A DNA stretch of 64,000 nt from contig NC_134769.1 of assembly GCF_050436995.1 (NCBI RefSeq), positions 2,666,001 through 2,730,000 on the forward strand, written 5' to 3'. A program made the position numbers and the translations under genes. This DNA is from Anticarsia gemmatalis. Its lineage: Eukaryota > Arthropoda > Insecta > Lepidoptera > Erebidae. The notes under the pieces are model-generated. The model did no database searches. It saw only the letters and a program-made list of their open reading frames with translations, and was not told the DNA's origin. Of the stretch, positions 23,161 through 34,330 are shown one piece after another; position 1 is the stretch's first letter, and each line of letters starts with the position of its first letter.

Positions 23161-23935
23161 TGTTAATGCAAGTCACTCCTGCAGTTACAAGCCATAAGGT
23201 CAATTTTGACGTCAAATGTGGTCAAAACTGCGGAATATTTTGATTCAGAACCCTGTATAATTCCAGGTTGTTTCAGACCTTTGACTTGTGAATAAGAGGA
23301 AAATAGTAAATACAAACAAGAAATAATTTAATCAATTTCAATCAAATACATGAAAATTGTTTCCAATAGTCGTTATTCAAGAAAGTTGAATAAACTCGCT
23401 GAAATTCGTGAACATTAAAAATAAAGTGTTGACTGAATTCTTGTAATATTTATACAACTTCCGTGCTCTTGAAAATTTTTCGCGACAAATAACGTATTTC
23501 TTAGAAGTAAAAGCTGGTACTGAAAAAAGTGAAATCTGTAAAAAAATACTAATAATTATATTTTTTTCACAAATACATCAAAATAATAGACATTTTTACA
23601 AATAAGTGGCCTTTATTCTATTGGAAAAAGATGCTATAAAATGTATTATAACAGATTTCCTAGAAAAATTACAAAAAATCTATATTGATTAGCACGAGTC
23701 TCTTCTCCGAGCCTGGTTGTTAATGTATCTACAACTCCACACATATTAGTATGTATTTAGAAGTATGTTTATCAGTTATTTGATTACCATGATACAAGCT
23801 CTGCTTAGTTTGGAATCAAATGACCGTGTGTGAATAGTCCAATGAACTTTTTTCTGCTTAGTTTGGAATCAAATGAGTTGTCCAACGATATTTTATTTAT
23901 TGTAAGACAGAATTCTTGAAAAAATAAACGGAATT
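23161..23935. other. AT-rich filler with one CRE and a direct repeat
   Basis: A TGACGTCA lies at 23217-23224. A 23-bp sequence starting CTGCTTAGTTTGGAATC at 23801-23823 is repeated exactly at 23854-23876 (53 bp offset). Nothing else is recognised. Confidence 0.45.
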
Positions 23936-23939
23936 CCAT

Positions 23940-24080
23940 ACAGTCTCCTACTTCCGCGCCCTTACAATTCCGCGCGCGTATTACTTTCCCGTCATGTGCG
24001 TACGCGCACCGCGCATGCTACGCGCACACAGCGGTGAAACGCGAAAATTGTTTGCGCACTTTCTGACCGGATACGGACGC
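23940..24080. promoter_or_regulatory. GC islet with Z-DNA-type tract
   Basis: The islet contains several CGCG steps. From 23993 to 24030 the sequence alternates purine and pyrimidine with only two phase breaks. It could be a promoter, an insulator or a structural element; only the composition is certain. Confidence 0.3.
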
Positions 24081-24604
24081 AAACGAAAATTATTATTTAA
24101 CTTTAGTTAGATAATGGTATTGTGAAAATAAGGTCGATGAACTGCATGAACTTGATTTTGTTGGCGAAGAAAATTGTTCGCTTTACGTAATTTTTTCTTC
24201 AATATGTTTGTATAAGACGGTTTGGTTTTTTGGTATGTATGTAATGCTTTTAGTTAATTGAAGAAAGGGGTGTCTTAAGGTAAGGTTTTAGAAAAATTTC
24301 TATTAGAAAGTTGAAATAAAATTGGTAGGATTCTCTGCACATGAGTCATTTAGTGTATACCTAAGGCTAGATATACATAAAAGGCTTTAAGGTATGCTTA
24401 CATCCGCATGACAACTGACTACCACATTATATGGAAGCAACTCGTGACGTAGGAAATGTTTCCTTTCGGATAACTCAAGGAAATCTATGAATTCGGATAT
24501 TCTAGTTTTTAGTTAATAGTTGTTTGTAATTCAGTACATATGTAGTTGAGAAGATCGAACATAACATCACGCCAGTTAATCCCCAAGTTGTTAACAGGTG
24601 TGTG

Positions 24605-24702
24605 ATATACACACACGTTTCACCATTTATAGTGTAAGTCCCATGTAATAGGGGGCGAGCCTATTGCCGTATCCCGGGTACATTACCAGCTGGATACTAT
24701 AA
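24605..24702 (-). repeat. SINE family B fragment
   Basis: Contains the family B core AGTCCCATGTAATAGGGGGC (from about 24637), then GAGCCTATTGCC and ATCCCGGGTACATTACC. The tRNA-like head is missing. Confidence 0.75.
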
Positions 24703-25350
24703 TATTAAGTTTATATACACTAGTTACTGCCCAGACAGTGATGTATCCTCTATGATAATTCTAAACATTTGAAGAATCATGAGTTCAATTTTGTTTTATT
24801 ACATAAAAATGTATGAGCAATACATTTTGGCAGGTGATCATACTTACGTATGTACATTGAATCATTGACTGAAGTACTCATTTTAATGAGTGACTTATGC
24901 GACAGTATTTTAAGTATTTTTGAGTGACTAACCTTCATGGCTTCACCCGTAAATTTTTGTTTATCATTGGTTAATAAAATCAAATTGAGGTAAAATTACA
25001 AAAATAAAAATTACGGGCAAACATGATCCCGAAACTGCTATGTTACTGAAATATTTGTTTTGACTGTACGTAACCCGGTGTAATGTCAGGAACACATCGA
25101 CGTGTAATCATCATTATAGTATACTATTAATGACAAATAATATTGACTTTGTAAAGGATAGAAGCACAAGCTTGGATACTATTACAGGCTGCCCATGAAT
25201 AAACGATTGTAAACAACTATTGACGGCAAGTGAATAAAAATAACAATTATTACCAATTACAATATACAAGTAATGCAAGTAATGCATAAAACACTTCAAT
25301 GAAATGCACACACACACACACATACAAACAAACTCATCAGCAGTTTGATT

Positions 25351-25600
25351 TCCTCTGCGGCCTAAGCTGTATAAGACTGTCGATCACGAGAGTTTGATTC
25401 TCGGGTCAGGTCAGTGTTATTAGGCTTTTCTAAACTATATTAGGACACAGCTCCATAGTAAAAGACTGGAGTTCAGTTAAGTGCCCGGTATATGGCAACA
25501 GCTCGCCCCCTATTACAATGGACTAACATTGTCGAAACATGGATGTGTCTCTCTCTACACTTTCGGGTAAAATAGAGGCTATGTTATGTATATGTATATG
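25351..25600 (+). repeat. SINE family B, nearly full length
   Basis: On the plus strand the head has an A-box-like GCGGCCTAAGCTG and a B box AGTTTGATTCTCGG (about 25391-25404). The body follows, with TGCCCGGTATATGGCAACAG and the conserved core GCTCGCCCCCTATTACAATG (25501-25520). The right part (CATGGATGTGTCTCTCTC) is diverged. Confidence 0.75.
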
Positions 25601-25789
25601 TATGTACATATTTACCAACACCCTCGGCTATAAACAAGCGTGATGTTATATATATACAACATACAAGTAAAACATAGACACTTTAATGAAACACACAACT
25701 GCATGCAGTCGCACACACACAACTGCACATGTACCAGTATGTAGGAAGTTAGTTTACAATGTTTACATAACAGCTATTACAGGGCCTTG

Positions 25790-25855
25790 AACCTCGGAAA
25801 CTGAGCCGGGAAGCGAACCCACGTCCGTGAGGCACGTTAGTAATTGATCGGTTAG
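25790..25855 (-). repeat. tRNA-like SINE relic
   Basis: The minus strand carries a mutated B box (reverse complement of GCCGGGAAGCGAACCC) followed by a short head. No body is recognised. Confidence 0.4.
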
Positions 25856-25971
25856 GAAGTTTGTGTAATCGTTGAGTGAAGGGTACACTGACTGGTTTAG
25901 TTTAGTTTTTTAGTATTAGTTTAATGCTTCGATAGTTTTAATACTATATACGTTATGTGTTAGATTATGAA

Positions 25972-26010
25972 TGGTTTGTAAGACTCCCCGCGATACTTGA
26001 ACATTGTTTA
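25972..26010 (+). repeat. SINE family A tail fragment
   Basis: Only the GGTTTGTAAGACTCCCCGCG part of the family A body remains, just upstream of a Helitron. Confidence 0.6.
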
Positions 26011-26027
26011 GTTGGCATGTATCTATA

Positions 26028-26294
26028 TCTATACTAATATTATAAAGCTGAAGAGTTTGTTTGTTTGATTGTTTGTTTGTTTGTTTGAACGCGCTAATCT
26101 CAGGAACTACTGGTCCGATTTGAAAAATTCTTACAGTGTTAGATAGCCCATTTATCGAGGAAGGCTATAGGCTAATATATCATCACGTTACGATCAATAG
26201 GAGCTTAGTACCAGTACAAAATGTTACAAAAACGGGGAAAATGATGACCAATTCCCTCTTATGTGACGAAAGCGAAGTTGCGCGGGTCAGCTAG
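26028..26294 (+). mobile_element. Non-autonomous Helitron, family H1, full length
   Basis: Starts TCTATACTAATATTATAAAG and ends GGGTCAGCTAG, inserted between A (26027) and T (26295), as expected for Helitrons (5' TC, 3' CTRR, A/T target). A hairpin with stem CGCAA/TTGCG or its equivalent lies just before the CTAG end in the family; this copy has CGAAAGCGAAGTTGCGCG, weakening it. An internal (GTTT)n microsatellite follows the left end. No helicase gene is present, so it depends on an autonomous partner. Confidence 0.9.
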
Positions 26295-26735
26295 TAAAAA
26301 ATATGCAATATCCGTCTTTCCTGCTTTGTAACGCTATCAAATCATGGATCGAGTTTGATAGAACTCAGTATGCATATAGTTAAACACCTAAGATCAAATA
26401 TGGCTGGTTAATTTCTTGAACAACTAAAATAGTGGACAAAATTAAATGACTTGAAAGATATTAGTTTGTCTCTTGCTAGTGCATTGTGAATTCTATCGTC
26501 AAACGATGATTAGTATTGTTCAGAGATGCTTATAAATAAATAATTTAATTTTTCATTTAATAGCATTTTATTTAAATTACTATAATGTTCAATATTTAGT
26601 TTTAGGTCATGGATTTTTGGCAAAAACCCGAAAGAACCACTATAACAATGTATAACCGTGTCATCGGAAGCATTGAAATTTAAAAATAATATGATGTTCA
26701 AATATAATATTTTTCCGTATTATTGTATACTTAAA

Positions 26736-26800
26736 CTAGCAGAACTCGCGGCTTCGTCGTGGAAACAGTTTAAGAGGCATTTTAGGCTAAATAATCATCT
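26736..26800 (-). mobile_element. Helitron-like 3' end fragment
   Basis: Read on the minus strand the segment ends ...GAGTTCTGCTAG next to T, preceded by CGACGAAGCCGCG, similar in form to the H1 3' end. The left part is lost or unrecognisable. Confidence 0.4.
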
Positions 26801-27821
26801 TTTGTACGTATGAATTTTTTGTATGTTTGTTAATTGTATGATAGAGGCAATAATAGGAATTTCATAGTTGTGCTTGGTGATAATGTAAAAATATAATATG
26901 AATGTGAAATCAAACCATCAATTAATGGTTATGGAAGAAGAATTCTTCTACAGTTAGGTAGGTAAGTATGTTTTTATGGTATGTCCAGATTCTTTCCGTG
27001 TTAATTAATGAGTGTATTGCAGTCCAAAACATGCAGATTACCCTATAGAAATTGAAACTTTTTGTAAATTAAGAATATGATTGACACATTTCCAACAAAG
27101 CCATAAATAAAAATAAAAAGCATCTAAATTGTGTAATTCTCCCTTATAATATAACAAAAACATATGCATAGGACTTCTAACAAAAACAAAATAGTTCTAC
27201 CCACCAATTACAGCATCGGTCACTGGCCCCTGAAGTAATAACCTTGATCGACCTTGAATAGTTCTAGAACCTTCCTATGACTAAGGATGCAATGATGCAA
27301 ACAGGTTGTTGACCTTACGAATGCGGAAAAATATGATGTAAGATTTGGTAGTGTGGGCTTAATTCGACACTAGCGTTTGCGGTGTCCTTTAAAACTGCGC
27401 ACTTGATTTTAGTATCTCTTTAAGTGCTTAATTGAGTACTTAGTCTAGAACGAAAAACTTAACTTTGTGGCTACAAAATCTAAGGTTTTTCCTTCTCCCG
27501 TTTTTCCTTTTCCTATCATTACATACTTAAGCCAGATTTGTATTCAGTTATAATATTTTCCATAAATTGACCCATGGTCAAAAGCAATTATGTGGTCGAG
27601 CGGTACAATGGAGAATTAAGATATGTCAATGAGGACTAACAGCTATTTGATATTTCAAAGCAGCAATACCGCACAGTGGTTGTCTAGTTGCCAATTGAAA
27701 TACACTATACAAAATGCTAAGTCCATACCAGCTCATTTGATTACATAGGTACACAACGCGTGGTATTGTTACCTATACAATCGTTTGCGATTTGATTTTT
27801 TTTTAATTTAATATTAGGGAG
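26801..27821. other. AT-rich noncoding sequence
   Basis: Two FTZ-F1-like half sites at 27240-27258 are described in findings. No gene or repeat is recognised. Confidence 0.4.
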
Positions 27822-27912
27822 TTCCTTTACCCACGGCTATCCCTCCGTTGGTTATTGTCTCCTTCCAAACGAGCGAGGGGCTAGGCTTTACGTCTATCAT
27901 GCGGGACATGTG
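27822..27912 (+). repeat. LINE-tail-like fragment (family Z), diverged
   Basis: TTTACCCACGGCTATCCCTC, GTCTCCTTCC, GAGCGAGGGGCTAGGCTTTA and GTCTATCATG follow the family order. Confidence 0.65.
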
Positions 27913-28956
27913 CTGATTTACAATCACAAATATAGTATAAAGTAGATTTTCAGTGTAGATATTATTATTTATATGTCCATCCAAATTAAAAAGCTGTTTC
28001 ATAATCATCTGAAAATACATGAATGAAACTCAGTGTGTGTCTATATAGATGTGTGTATATATTGTGTTGTACATAACACAAACATCCGTGTAGGCATACT
28101 GAGATAAAATACCTATATATAGTTTTAAAAAACACTGATAATATATAAATATAGTCCATTAATTATGCAAAAGGTCACGATGTGAGGCGAAGACATTATT
28201 TTCGTTAAATAATTAAAGAATCATGTTTGTTTGTGAGTTTGTACATTGTTTAGGTTAACGAGTGTTACGTGTTTTTTAATCAGTTCATTGTTTAGGGATT
28301 TTTGACCGCTTGTCTGCATTAAATGTTTTTTCTTATGCTCTATCAAAATATACCAATTTTCAAACATACATACATAAAATCACACCTTTTACTTTTTTTG
28401 TAGAGACCAGCGGCCACTTTTTGTTTCTTAATTATGTTGATCACGTGTAAAAGGGCCCGAGCCTATATATTTTCAAGTATTAGGCAAGATAACAATCGGA
28501 CTACCTAGTACTGATATTTTTAGCTTATGTCAATGTCCCACAGCTAGGCAGCAGCCTAGCAGCCTAGCAGACAAGGAAGCTCCCGAAGTCTTCCAGAACC
28601 CTTTTAAATTTTTCTAAAAAAATAGTGATTTCTGGCGTTCTGTAAGCGTTGCGTTTAAACTTGCCAGGCCTTTTCTTAATTTTCATTATGAAAGAAAGTA
28701 AGCATATATAATTTTGAATCTTCAATGCCATCTTTAATAGTCTTTAAAAAAAACCTTTAATGAGTTCTTTTGCATTTTTATATACAGTAGTTGAGGAAAA
28801 TACACTAGGAAACCTCGTAGAGTGACTAGTTGGTACACAACTGAAGTTTATTAAACTATTATTAGGTCAATAAATCCCGAATTACTATCGATAACAATAT
28901 GCAACAGTGAGTCATGAATAAATTGAATGTTTAACTTAAATCATGCATATTTATAA
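27913..28956. other. AT-rich noncoding sequence
   Basis: A short family Z trace, TGTCCCACAGCTAGGCAGC, near 28533-28551 is followed by a small CAGCCTAG repeat. Otherwise nothing is recognised. Confidence 0.4.
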
Positions 28957-29345
28957 CTAACTGACCCGTGCGGCAGCAATATCGCGTTTAGTTTCACCCC
29001 TTTTGTAACCTTTTGGGGGATGATTTTTGGATTTTTTTTTTTTTTTTAAAGACAACTCCCGCACTAAGAATTGCTCTTCTTTTCTAAGAATTTCTCTAAG
29101 AACCAGACCCGAAACAATTATTTGTGGATCGCACAAATAATTGCTCCGTGTGGGAATCGAACCCACGACCTCCCGATGCATTGGTATCGGCGTGGTGACC
29201 TAAACCACTGCGCCACGGAGGCAGTCAATTATAAGTAGCCTATGTGTTACCTCGGGTCTACAACTACCTATATGCTAAAGTTCATTAAAATCGGTTCAAA
29301 GGTATAGCTGCAAGCCTTACAGACAGGTAGACAGAATTTCCCATT
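28957..29345 (-). mobile_element. Helitron-like relic interrupted by a SINE
   Basis: The left edge CTAACTGACCCGTG is a mutated Helitron 3' end on the minus strand. The body continues as far as GGGGGATGATTTTTGG, is interrupted by SINE A, and resumes at TAAGTAGCCTATGTGTTACC and CATTAAAATCGGTTCAAAG, ending near an ACAGACAGGTAGACAG stretch. These landmarks are common in lepidopteran non-autonomous elements. The outer right end is not defined. Confidence 0.55.
29028..29222 (-). repeat. SINE family A, full length
   Basis: The minus strand has A box TGGCGCAGTGG, B box GGTTCGATTCC, the 12-bp body hairpin, the body and a T-run (the A tail on the opposite strand). It sits inside the relic at 28957-29345, so it inserted later. 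No clear target-site duplication could be matched by eye. Confidence 0.88.
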
Positions 29346-30195
29346 CGTAACTGATATTAACTAACTCATTTGTAACTCGTTTTTAACTCATTTGCATAAA
29401 AAAATCCTGTGTTTTTGTTTAATTACAATATTATTATGACGTTGTAGGAAGGGCTTATTCAACATAAGGGGATTTACTGAATAAATTAGATGACGACGAT
29501 GATGATGAGATTTTTTTTTAAATGAGTAACACTTACGACTTTTAATATAATTTATGACAGAGCTTTGCAACGACTTGCATTTTTTTTTTATTTGACTGTA
29601 CTATGTTAAGGTCTGTAAAGTTTCGAACGTATACAAATTCCTTCACTCACACTTGACTAGTGTGGTGGACTCAAGACTTTATATATTATATCCTCAAGGA
29701 AGAAAACCGCCAATGAAGCAGTGTGACTTAGTTACCAGACTAATACACCGGACGGTTGTGTGTTGGCTACCTCTTATTGGAAATATATCGAAATCTCAAT
29801 TGAGCTCTAGACAAATTATTATCCTGCCTTCCAATGCTCTCTCCTAAGTGGCGCACATTGATGGTACTAATTGAAAACTAATAAGTTTAAAAAAAAAAAA
29901 TTAAGGATGAGATTACTTTCACAGGTTTCTGCCGTTGCCGTTGGGATACCTAGATAGCAACAGTACACATAACATGACTAATTATTACGCATAATTAACA
30001 TAAATACATAATATATCAATGAATCATATATTTTTTGTTTACTTCCTCTTGACTCTAACGAACTATAACCTCTTTGTCACCACACCCCAAAGATAACATG
30101 TCATGATAAATTTATAATACACCATATTATGGTTTGTAGGAAAATTGCATTGAATTTACGTATAGATTATTCGAAAACCGTAGTAGCAAGTTATA
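29346..30195. other. AT-rich noncoding sequence
   Basis: Includes a GACGACGATGATGATGAG microsatellite near 29492. Nothing else is recognised. Confidence 0.45.
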
Positions 30196-30368
30196 GTAGC
30201 ACGATTCTCTACTACTATCGACTACCGACAACCGGCTAGCTATCGAGAAAATTTGTATGAAAATCTGATCAGCGCCTCTATCGGGCGTCGTAGGAACTAT
30301 TTTGACATTACCGTTTAAATGTGAAACTCTCGATCCTTGACAGTACCGACTGTAGATAATTGCGCTAC
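30196..30368 (-). mobile_element. MITE-like element (family M), first of a tandem pair
   Basis: 173 bp. Reads in reverse relative to 58392-58563: GATTCTCTAC at the left, CGACTACCGACAACCGGC, CTGATCAGCGCCTCTATCGG, CTCTCGATCCTTGACAGTACC, and a right end GTAGATAATTGCGCTAC. It abuts the next copy. Confidence 0.8.
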
Positions 30369-30538
30369 AGGAGCTGGATTCTCTACTATTATCGACTACC
30401 GACAACCGGCTAGCTATCGAGAAATTTTGTATGAAAATGTGATCAGCGCCTCAAGCGGACGTTTAAGGAACTATTTTGGCAGGTCATTTTTAATGTCAAA
30501 CTCTCGATACTTGACAGTACCGACTAGATAATTGCACT
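30369..30538 (-). mobile_element. MITE-like element (family M), second of a tandem pair
   Basis: 170 bp, same orientation and block order as the first copy, ending TAGATAATTGCACT. The direct head-to-tail arrangement without spacer is unusual for MITEs. A CRE palindrome lies 20 bp further on at 30558-30565. Confidence 0.8.
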
Positions 30539-30565
30539 TATGTATTATAGTATGTAGTGACGTCA

Positions 30566-33524
30566 CACCACCATCGGCAAACCTATACCGAACGGTATTG
30601 GTCATCAACGTGTGCGTAATACGGAATTTTCAATTAGAATTTTAACTTTCCTTTTCTCGTAGAAAGACTTTCTATTCTGCAAAATGCTTTTTGAAATACT
30701 TTAAGGTCGTGTACCTATGGTACTACTTATGGTAACTGACTCATGGAGAAATGTCTAGAATGCTAGATATAAGCCTTATTTGACTTAGATGGCGCAGGTA
30801 GTTCAAAATAGCTTAAATCCATACATTTTGTGTTCATTCACTGTTAATTTAAATCTTAAGGTCTATTCTATTAAACAAAAACGAGAATATGATAGAATTG
30901 TCATTTGTTTTGCAGTTTCAAACGAACTATAGCCAAATTATTATGAGGAAGAGAGAAAAAAAAGAAAGAATATAGTATTTATATTTAACAATAACATGTA
31001 AATAACTTATTTGATACTGCATATAATAAAATAAAGTAAGGCCAAATTGCATTTTTTGAATATTTATTTTTGAAAAATCAGCTGTGTGCATTTTCTCGTG
31101 AAAACTTTAGGGCCATTTAACTAAATTCACGAACAAATCTGATTATAAATAATTCAACCGGCCGTTCAATGTTCAATTTGTATCTGATACTTAATTTTCT
31201 CAAGATTAGAAACGATTCACACGAAATTGAAATATCTTTATCTATATGATAAACATTAATATTATTAATGACATAATGCAAAAGGTATTATCTTACTATT
31301 CAATTATTTTTATTAATGAGATTGAAATGATAAGTTCTGTAGAATATTGATAAAGACGGAAGGAACTCGTGCTTCGGTTCTTAGAATAAATAAATTTTAA
31401 TTTTTCCTTAAATTTTATGCAAGATTCGTTGATATAATATTGTGATCCATAATACTTTTTATCTAATTAATTACTTCGTGTTAATTAGAGCTACATTAAG
31501 ATGACTCTTATTAAGAAATCATGTTGACATTTATGAACAGATAATCTCTCAAAAATATCAAACTTTTTAAAAGTTATGTTGAGATGAAAAAATCAGTCCT
31601 GGTATTAATATTGCTTGCATCGAATACTGTCCTATTTTTAATCATTCATGTAATAAGTATCAGAAACGCGTCAAAAATAATTACCTATTGTAAGTAAAAA
31701 AAAACAAGCCATGAAGATAGTTCAGAAAAAAACGAACAACATTCGAATTAAAATTAAATAAAACAGAAACGTTATACCACGTTATACCAAAATGCATAAA
31801 ATACATAACACGTTATACTCAAGTGCATAAGATATTCACAAAAGCAACACCATTAGAAAAAAACAGTTATTTCATTTTCAAATTCTAATGTTTAGTTACA
31901 TCACACGCCCGTGCGAGCCGTTAACCCGTTGTACGCTGAGTCATCGATTACGCAACGAGTCACTGCCCTGGCGACCTTCGCTACTAGCGAATTGGTGTGA
32001 CGTCATCGCGATAGTCTACCGATTGTTGATAGTAAAAGGTAAGTAAGGAAAATTGGTGTAATTATTATGAATGTGAAAAAGCTACGTAAAGTAAAGTACT
32101 TCATAGATAATGTACAAAATAAACTAGTATAGGTATTTTCTTGGTATCCAGTGTGGAAATACACTAATAATGTTGAGGAAATTGGCTTAAATGACGACGA
32201 AAGGGTGATTTGGACATAATAATATTGCTTTGTGAAAATCTAGGAAAATGCTCTGAGGAGGAATCAAATAAAATAAAATTGGTAACTACATAGGACCCTA
32301 CAGAAAAATCAGAAGGAAGCAAATATTTTTTGGAAATTTTCTTGCCTATTTTATACCGAAACCGTTTTTTACCCGTTTTTGTCGGTACAAGCACCGCAGA
32401 CAGTGACTTTACTATCATAGATTCGATTTCCACATGATGCAAAACATAAAGTGATCTGTAGAGTTACATCAGCCATCATTCTACTCTCAAATCAAGATTT
32501 GTATGTACATTTGTTAAAAAACCCTAGTTCAATATATAAGTACAATCGTGTACATTATTTAATATAACAAGCGATTATTTGAGGGCTTTGACTTCCCGGT
32601 CGAGCACCTTGTGTTTTTTCTATCCATTGTGTTGGCACCTGACTACGTGTTATTAATATAATATGTAACTGTTATTGGTTAGTACTTTACCTACGTTAGT
32701 TGACTGCGTAATTATAATAATAGACATGATAAATGTGTGATGGATGGATCTGAATGATGCAAAGGTAGTTTGTAAGGATCGTATCAAGTCTCTCTGGTCT
32801 CTCTCAACCCCTATAAAAAGAAGCTGCTGTTTGTATGTTTGTATGTATGTGTGGTAAATGTGATAGAAATATTTTTTTGTACATTCAAAGGTTCATCTTT
32901 CTACAGAAACGTTTTATATCCCTCTATTGTTTTGAGTATAGGATAGGTACAGGGATAAATAATTATTAAACGAGGCTCAAAGATTATCATCCCTATCAAT
33001 CAAGCAGTTGGAGGTTCGAACTCAGGATAACACATGAGACGAAGCTATCTATAGAAATAGAGTTCTTTAAACAGTCGTGAAGGAATATAACGCCTCAAAA
33101 CCAAGATTGGCCGGCATTGTGGACTAAGACTTAACTCGTTTCCCAGTACAGTAAGACAATAATGGTTTAAATTGATTTATAATTAGAAGTCATTCCCCTG
33201 CACACGTCTCTATCCTGTCTTCTCAGTATTTTAGGGTTAATACTTAGTCATACTCATGACAGACATCCTTTTGCAAACAACCACAAATAAAAAAAAGATG
33301 CCAGTTTAGAATAAAACTAATAGATTTTGACGTACTAATTGCGTTCAATGAAATCACAGTTACCGTAAAGTCTGCGGTAACGTGATTTTGCAAAATTAAT
33401 GTAATATATAAATGCATTAAATAATAAGGAAATGAGAAGGAAAACCACAAATAAAAAACATTTTATGCATAAGGACAATTTTTCCATTACCTGTTAATTT
33501 TATATACATAATATCACATCTTTT
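30566..33524. other. AT-rich noncoding sequence
   Basis: Short degenerate repeats of ACGTTATACC and GCATAA occur at 31769-31832. A moderately GC-rich islet at 31900-32010 contains TGACGTCA (31998-32005). A minus-strand open frame at 32463-32164 is discussed as a finding. A tRNA-like B box, GGTTCGAACTC, lies near 33014 on the plus strand. Confidence 0.35.
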
Positions 33525-33842
33525 ATATCAGAAGTTTTAGGCAGAGGTGTATGAAATAAATACACGTTTTGTCATTAACAATGTTAGTCTCGTGTTAGAG
33601 ACGGCGAGCCTGCCATTTATTGGGCACGATACCTGACTCCGGTCTACTATTCAGAAACATTTTATAATATATTCCTGAGATTAGCGCGTTCAAACAAATA
33701 AACAATCAAACAAACAAACTCTTCAGCTTTATAATATTAGTATAGATTACAAACACCAACAGCACTTCACCCGACACGGGAATCGAACCCGAATCTTTAT
33801 CTGCAGTCGGATAGACTACTGACTTCACCACAGAGGCAGTAC
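33525..33842 (-). repeat. SINE family B interrupted by a Helitron fragment
   Basis: The left part carries the diverged core (CATTAACAATGTTAGTCTCG, GGCGAGCCTGCC). The right part is a tRNA-like head with B box (reverse complement of CGGGAATCGAACCCG near 33777-33791) and an A-box region ending CACAGAGGCAG. The Helitron piece at 33672-33746 splits the two. Confidence 0.75.
33672..33746 (-). mobile_element. Helitron H1 5' fragment nested in SINE B
   Basis: On the minus strand it starts TCTATACTAATATTATAAAG and runs through the (GTTT)n tract to AACGCGCTAATCTCAGG, then stops. Only the 5' 75 bases are present, so it is truncated at its 3' side. Confidence 0.85.
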
Positions 33843-34179
33843 AAGGATTGTAGATAATTTTAAACAGAGAATAAAGACAGTTTTGATTTCTCCGTACACC
33901 TTTAAACTTTAGTACATGGCAACATCGGCCCTTACTGTAGAAATAGAAAGGGCTTTCTTTCCGGTATGTATTTGGATGGGTCTAGGAGTGAAAGTAGAAA
34001 GAATTTCCGGTTGGGGTTACAAAAATACTTGCACGTCGTAATTTTAACAAACTGAAGTTTGTTATAAACTATCTGTGTGCCAAATTACGTGCAGTAGTTT
34101 TGGCGTGCTTGAGTAATCCTTTTTCAAAAAAAAAATCTATCTAAAACTACCTAGTTCATAAAAGACTTTTGACAAAGTT

Positions 34180-34330
34180 TTAAAAACTGGCCGACTTTTT
34201 ACGTGCCTTCCGGAGCACGGAGACGGTCATTTCAATTGCCAATAAGTGGCCACCCATATCCAGAATGACCGTGCCAAACGTTGCTTGACACAGAGAAACG
34301 TCTACCGATAGGTGAGGCCAACTAACGCCT
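34180..34330 (-). repeat. 5S-rRNA-like repeat
   Basis: Contains TACGTGCCTTCCGGAGCACG, then GGCCACCCATATCCAGAATG, then GTGCCAAACGTTGCTTGACA. The minus-strand reading aligns CAAGCAACGTTTGGCAC and ATGGGTGGCC with the 5S internal promoter region in the order seen at 5335 and 11505. Confidence 0.55.

Noticed and set aside
25309..25323. (CA)n tract as a Z-DNA or regulatory element
   Set aside because: Short microsatellite of ordinary length.
26028..26294. (GTTT)n tract as an independent microsatellite
   Set aside because: It is an internal part of every H1 Helitron copy.
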